From the IMG/VR virus record IMGVR_UViG_3300008120_000368, positions 1 through 25,512 of that record: a stretch of DNA of 25,512 nt, one strand, 5' to 3'. The notes beneath the pieces are model-generated. The model was not told where the DNA came from, searched no databases, and was given only the letters and a program-made list of their open reading frames with translations. This DNA comes from a virus. Of the stretch, positions 22,801 to 25,512 are shown in pieces. Both the position numbers and the translations under genes were made by a program. How positions within the stretch are numbered: position 1 is the stretch's first letter; each line of letters begins with the position of its first letter.

Positions 22801-25512
22801 AATCAAATTTAACATATGATTTTTATGATAACTGGGCGATCAAAACTAGCGAGTACGGCGGGGTATTAAACAAAAACTTTATTGAACTTACGTTAGATGA
22901 GAGCCAACTTTTAGGCAACCCAGCCACTATTGGTATCGTACATGGCGAAGAATTGCCGGGCATTCAACAAATAATTCAACTTTATAATTTGAAAAATTAC
23001 GGCTATGCTGTAAACAATACAAACATCTTACCTACTATTCCTTCTACCACTGATAGTAAATTACCATCTGCGGGTTATGTAAACTTAGATGACATATCAT
23101 ATACCGGTTACTATATTAGTAACTTAGATGATACTTCTATTGGTAATCTATACAAAAATGATTATATTTGGATTGCTGATAAAATTGGAGAATGGAAAGT
23201 TTATACTCCAGTGGCATCTACTAGCAGATTAGTTAATGTAATCAATAACTTAAATAACACTTGCACTTTCATTTTTAGTGGTCATCACGATTTTAGTGTC
23301 AATGATAATTTTGGTATTATAAACTATGAGTATCGTGTCAATGGATACTATACAGTGTCATCTATTGATAGCTTAACTGCAATTGTGGTTGATTTGGTAA
23401 TTGATTCTTCAGTAAGTAATATTACTACCAGTGGTAGTAATAGCATTATGTTTAAGCTAGAGAATCAACGGGTAGAACGTGCAAAAGACATTGTTGCTTT
23501 AAAATTGTTGAACTCAGAATATTCAAACAACAAAGTATGGGTAGATAAAAACTTATCCGGCGAGTGGAGTGTTCTACGTAAAACTAACAACTACTCATAT
23601 ACTAATTTTATTAAACCAGGTGGCACAATTGAATTTGGTAGTGCAGTATCATATACCGACAAACTAGGATTTTTTGTCTCAGACCCTGCAAATAGTAAAG
23701 TTCATCGTTTCTTGGAAGTTAATAGTGGTAATACTGATTATGCACTGGTTGATACTATTACGCATGGTCAAGGCTTTGGTACTGCTATAGCTAAAAACGA
23801 TGATGTAATGATTATATCACAGCCCGATCCATTCGGTGATTTGAGTATTCTATATGTTTATAGAATGGTTAGTAATGATAGAATCACATCACTAGTAGAA
23901 GAACAGATTCTTGCAGTTGCTGGATTTAGATTAGGTGATAGTGTAGCACTGTCTGGTGATGGCGAAATGTTCTACGCTAGTATCATTGACCTCAATGCAA
24001 TTGTTGAGTTCCAGCGTAGAGCGGATTATACCTATTATAATATCGGTGCTACACTAAAAGCATCAGTGACACCTGGATCTACATCTATTGAATTGAATGG
24101 TAATATTCCTAATTTAGTACCAGGTAGATATATTACGTTTACTGCGTTTGGATATGATGAAAAGTATATGGTAGTAACTTCAAGTTATAGTTCATCAACT
24201 AATTCTACCAGAGTTTATTTATATACTCCCGTACCATATAGCGTTGGTATCGGTGCAAACGTTTATAGAGCCAGCATCAGTTATTTCTTATTGGGTGCTA
24301 TTACAAGTGAAGGATTAGCCAATGGTACTGATTTGTTCAGTTACAGTTTAGCTACAAATTATGACGGAAGTAAATTATTTGTTGGATCCCCTCAATCTGA
24401 TTTTAGTGGACAATTGCAAGATTCTGGTTACGCATTTATATTTGATAGATTGATTGAAAATTGGGAAGTAGTTACAGACAGCCCCGGAAATAGCTTCTCA
24501 CTATTTTTCTTGCCATGGCAACCTACACCAACATCTATTGTTTACCTAAACGGTGTCAAACTTAATCCTTCATATTATGTATTGATATCAAACTTGTTAG
24601 TTGTAGGTCCTATATTACGTGCCGGCGACATACTAACGGTTAGCAGTGGTAATCTAGTATTAGTGCAACAAATTGCAAGCTATGATTTAATTGAAGATAT
24701 TGACCCGGGTGCTAAATTTGCATGGTCACTAGATTGTAATACATCGGGTAGTGAAGTATTGGTTGGTAGTCCATTCAATTTAAATCCAGAAGAAAAAGAA
24801 GGTGCGGTGTTTAGGTTCTCTAATGAAGGTAAACACTTTGGTAGAATCACTGGAATATTACAATGTAACTTATTACAACCAGCTAGTATTTTGATTAATG
24901 GATATCGTGTTGCATTGTCTGAACCTACTCCACAAGCACCGGGTAATGCATTTTACGTAGCAACCAAAATCAATCAAGCTGTCATTACTAACGTTTTTGC
25001 GTATGCAACAGAAGACAATCGTTTGGTGATTCGTTTACGTGATTTTGACTTGAATCCAATTAACAACAAATTAAACTTAACAGTCTTTAACGGAAATATT
25101 ATGGCAATGCTTGGAATAGCAATGTATATAAAGACTCAAGTGGTATATGATCCGCATCCTAGCACTAGAACTCAGTTTGGATATAAAGTTAAATTCAACG
25201 AACAAAACAGTTTTGTAGTAAGCGCACCTGCCGGCACAAGATATGTCGGAACACAGTTTGATTTTAGTAATGATGAAAACAATCACAATGATACTGTGTT
25301 TGACAATAACTTTACTCAATGGGAAGATGCATACAGTGATGCAGGTATTGTGTACATGTATGATTATATCCCCTCATATGCTGAAAGTTTATTAACTGCA
25401 AGTAACTATGTATATTCACAGTCTCTTCCGGACACTGTACTTGATTATGGTCGTCAACCATTCTATGGTCAATCATTAGATTTCTATAAAAATAAAGTAA
25501 TGATTGGCTCAC
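16857..25512 (+). CDS. 7: Giant gp7-position baseplate wedge protein with C-terminal beta-propeller, 3' end cut by window
   Basis: The ATG at 16857 has AGGT eight bases upstream. The frame stays open for 2,885 codons to the right edge; T4 gp7 is 1,032 residues. It follows the gp6-like gene by 13 bp, the position of gene 7 in T4. The N-terminus reads RTIDFLPEIFKTDINNQFL, then LDQLVQPPNFKKIQGFIG and YSQYYWLPQGPEPV, a start I associate with wedge/peripheral proteins of T4-like marine phages; no direct T4 gp7 identity is visible. The central region is beta-rich and Tyr/Asn/Thr-rich, with TWWDSRYGEAPYTSDN and WPFDLMRMYALSKPAQFFSL segments and at least three modules with a 'YLNG...Y...GD.LT' outline. 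From residue 2257 there are seven FG-GAP-like motifs. It probably forms the outer part of the wedge. Function is inferred from order and size. Confidence 0.65.
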   Translation, partial: MATRVRTIDFLPEIFKTDINNQFLSATLDQLVQPPNFKKIQGFIGSKFGYGVTSNDGYVAEPTKTRSDYQLEPAVIFKKKDTQVAVDAITYPELIDSLYVEGAATDNHNNLFTNEFYSWDSFTDLDKLINYSQYYWLPQGPEPVNISDTDMYKSGTFTMLSNNVVYDITSDLFTFDVSNPTITLVRGGSYKFVVGQDTQFFIQTEPGITGYEKLRTNISTREVYGVDNNGLANGTITFDVPLANAQDENNYPGNNPVDLVTNKSIGDVHGKKLSELNNIDGIASLDGKRILFYGTQPEVQAYIGDFYGEYAFDVDNPSRVIPIVTEVTATTGEVTDFDEETFDSDPLAYTRHTITCLSTSGFDVNDAVTFTGISFGGIEEGLVYYIASVINDTTFSISPSLYGTALELTNGTTNSNGKLYVTVHQGGFEEGTLTTVNNNFYRISYVGEVDDPIISLYEDGVIPNDQTIEVNYGKQYITRHFVRNAYGEILLVPLITATLNKLYYQDSVNPDQYGIIKLIDSPSLSEIDIDDIIGKKTYTSPNGVTFTNGLKVKFNGNITPAKYTTDQYYVEGVGTSIALLPVSEQLVPEPFGQGFFAPFDNAAYDTDAYGNALLVPAESDYITINRNSKSKNAWSRSNRWFHVDVLTTTLANNSNSPMVATALSNTTARAKRPIIEYYPNIKLFNSGSMGKAPVDYINFSVTDAFNQVAGQTTYFPDGAENELFDGARIIFANDTNVEVRNKIFVCNYSKTKSTTTGSVITLTKAYDGDVLYNDQTVIVKGTTYQGKSFYFDGSVWIPAQFKQYVNQYPKFDVFDTNGISFGDIEYYPGTDFIGSTLFEYQSSSGVDDVILGFPIKYSSITNIGDISFSVSLNSQTFNYVYNSQSITTSVNSGYVHIYSSNTIYGRHIGWQTAVSPSIQYQVFNLAYSQDTIICDIPAKDVAETEWPVITVYVDNQRTTDYTYIVTDTTTVITLTNPQVVGTPIEILIYSDSVSKVAYYQIPANFDHNPFNAQVAVVNLGDLRGHYKSICNNIKTLTGNAFGPNNYRDLGNLVIYGTRIIQNSASLVAPAIFLKSSDNNIFNALTFNATEYTKFKAALMDTVNRSDYNPLQPNSDILDDALDQLTGTRSDTNSFFWSDMLPSKGALTVKTYNFKSGVDSSIYPLTKVYDYATANYNGVLVYLNRKIDGVVRNIQLLNDIDYQVSSTEKSLTISKYLLPNDVLTIKEYSQTYGSYVPNTPTKLGLYPSYIPEVFKDNSFITPTYFIRGHDGSYTKLYGDYNEGYLEDFRDRVLFEFENRIYNNLKVKAKIPLEYDDIFPGQFRTTDYSFEKLNAIYSSQFLNWVGTNRVNYQTQYYSATNEFTWNYRNSTNKLTNTNLQQGNWRGVFYWLYDTSHPDTRPWELLGINNKPTWWDSRYGEAPYTSDNTLLWTDLSNGYVWNNGDGYINTKRVRPELLKVLPVDSKGRLVSPFTNLLSAYDIKTFNIDWNIGDLGPTEYSYRKSSQWPFDLMRMYALSKPAQFFSLGIDLDVLQYNYEFKQYLVNDRLRQPPSSLLIYGGGEDNAAHSYLNWIVDYLNQYGINGSQQISDYFNNTDVRLTYRMAGFSDKDLLKFYAEKGSPNSKNNSLLIPDESYNVILYENQPYDIIVYSSIVIQKTSLGYRVYGKYGTEFTSLSALVQFVGGYGNYLETQGVTFNNIENALELNWKQMIAELLYWSRSGWEDGSIVNLNPNANSITITTERGILQPLTLYRDNYILNQNLIPIPLNDLAITRLDTTFTATALNQGDSISFMRSKISGVEHIVIFDNTTVFNDTMFNLVTGLRQQRIYVKGVKTAEWTGQMNAAGFIINQDNIQEWVTNQKYNKGSIVKHKNEYWIANKVTVTPATKFNPDEWHITSYDSIQKGMLPNPSTRAYESTLYYNTNIANLKNDADLLSFSLIGYRPRNYLAEANLDDTTQVNIYKNLISSKGTRNAFDSLVGINLQQSNLTYDFYDNWAIKTSEYGGVLNKNFIELTLDESQLLGNPATIGIVHGEELPGIQQIIQLYNLKNYGYAVNNTNILPTIPSTTDSKLPSAGYVNLDDISYTGYYISNLDDTSIGNLYKNDYIWIADKIGEWKVYTPVASTSRLVNVINNLNNTCTFIFSGHHDFSVNDNFGIINYEYRVNGYYTVSSIDSLTAIVVDLVIDSSVSNITTSGSNSIMFKLENQRVERAKDIVALKLLNSEYSNNKVWVDKNLSGEWSVLRKTNNYSYTNFIKPGGTIEFGSAVSYTDKLGFFVSDPANSKVHRFLEVNSGNTDYALVDTITHGQGFGTAIAKNDDVMIISQPDPFGDLSILYVYRMVSNDRITSLVEEQILAVAGFRLGDSVALSGDGEMFYASIIDLNAIVEFQRRADYTYYNIGATLKASVTPGSTSIELNGNIPNLVPGRYITFTAFGYDEKYMVVTSSYSSSTNSTRVYLYTPVPYSVGIGANVYRASISYFLLGAITSEGLANGTDLFSYSLATNYDGSKLFVGSPQSDFSGQLQDSGYAFIFDRLIENWEVVTDSPGNSFSLFFLPWQPTPTSIVYLNGVKLNPSYYVLISNLLVVGPILRAGDILTVSSGNLVLVQQIASYDLIEDIDPGAKFAWSLDCNTSGSEVLVGSPFNLNPEEKEGAVFRFSNEGKHFGRITGILQCNLLQPASILINGYRVALSEPTPQAPGNAFYVATKINQAVITNVFAYATEDNRLVIRLRDFDLNPINNKLNLTVFNGNIMAMLGIAMYIKTQVVYDPHPSTRTQFGYKVKFNEQNSFVVSAPAGTRYVGTQFDFSNDENNHNDTVFDNNFTQWEDAYSDAGIVYMYDYIPSYAESLLTASNYVYSQSLPDTVLDYGRQPFYGQSLDFYKNKVMIGS
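23625..25512 (+). repeat. Seven FG-GAP-like motifs (probable beta-propeller) in the gp7-position protein
   Basis: Motifs of the form (F/L)G-x-S/A-V/L-hydrophobic run-V/I-S/G-x-P begin at residues about 2257, 2306, 2356, 2492, 2619, 2772 and 2869. Examples are GFGTAIAKNDDVMIISQP, LFSYSLATNYDGSKLFVGSP, FAWSLDCNTSGSEVLVGSP and FGYKVKFNEQNSFVVSAP. Each complete one is followed by a closing strand such as SGYAFIFD, GAVFRFS or GIVYMYDY. The last is cut by the window. Long inserts, probably separate beta domains, separate motifs 3-4, 4-5 and 5-6. Seven motifs fit a seven-bladed integrin-like propeller. Confidence 0.55.

Noticed and set aside
1-25512. Searched for tRNA genes, integrase, transposase, toxin-antitoxin or anti-defence genes
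   Set aside because: None could be supported; all sizeable frames belong to the recombination, sigma factor or baseplate genes listed.

Overview
This window reads as part of an AT-rich genome of a lytic, T4-like contractile-tailed bacteriophage (class Caudoviricetes), most likely from an uncultivated lineage of the kind found in aquatic metagenomes. The evidence is the combination of T4-type recombination genes (gp46/gp47), a gp55-type late sigma factor, and a long run of baseplate genes including gp53-, gp5-, gp25-, gp6- and gp7-like proteins. No tRNA, integrase, insertion sequence, CRISPR array or host-type metabolic gene is visible. No host can be named from the sequence alone.

Left block (1-3926, all leftward): a late-transcription sigma factor (gp55-like) is followed downstream by the recombination nuclease subunit gp47 (SbcD/Mre11-like) and then by gp46 (SbcC/Rad50-like), which runs off the left edge. 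gp47 and gp46 overlap by four bases (ATGA), so their translation is probably coupled. A sigma70-like promoter with an extended -10 lies just upstream of the sigma factor gene. A perfect 10-bp inverted repeat sits between the sigma gene and gp47.

Divergent region (3927-4052, 126 bp): this is the longest gene-free stretch in the window. It holds the leftward promoter, a weak hairpin with a T-rich flank, and a T4-late-type box facing right.

Right block (4053-25512, all rightward, tightly packed): a tail-tube-initiator/baseplate-like protein with five tandem Ala-rich 33-37-residue repeats, a small gp53-like wedge protein, a large hub-like protein, a gp5-like spike with OB-fold and beta-helix but no recognisable lysozyme domain, a gp25-like wedge protein, an enlarged gp6-like wedge protein, and a giant gp7-position protein of at least 2,885 residues that is open at the right edge. 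Gaps are -1 to 46 bp. Boxes matching NATAAATA or NCTAAATA precede the first gene, the gp25-like gene and the gp6-like gene, consistent with late promoters read by the sigma factor encoded next door.

Together the genes describe a recombination/late-transcription module divergent from a baseplate (central hub plus wedge) module. The most unusual items are the giant gp7-like protein ending in seven FG-GAP-like motifs (a probable beta-propeller), the lysozyme-less spike with a ~600-residue Ala/Gly/Ser-rich extension, the gp55 homologue with a ~150-residue insertion, and the Ala-rich repeat array. I did not find a clearly new multi-gene system beyond this phage module.
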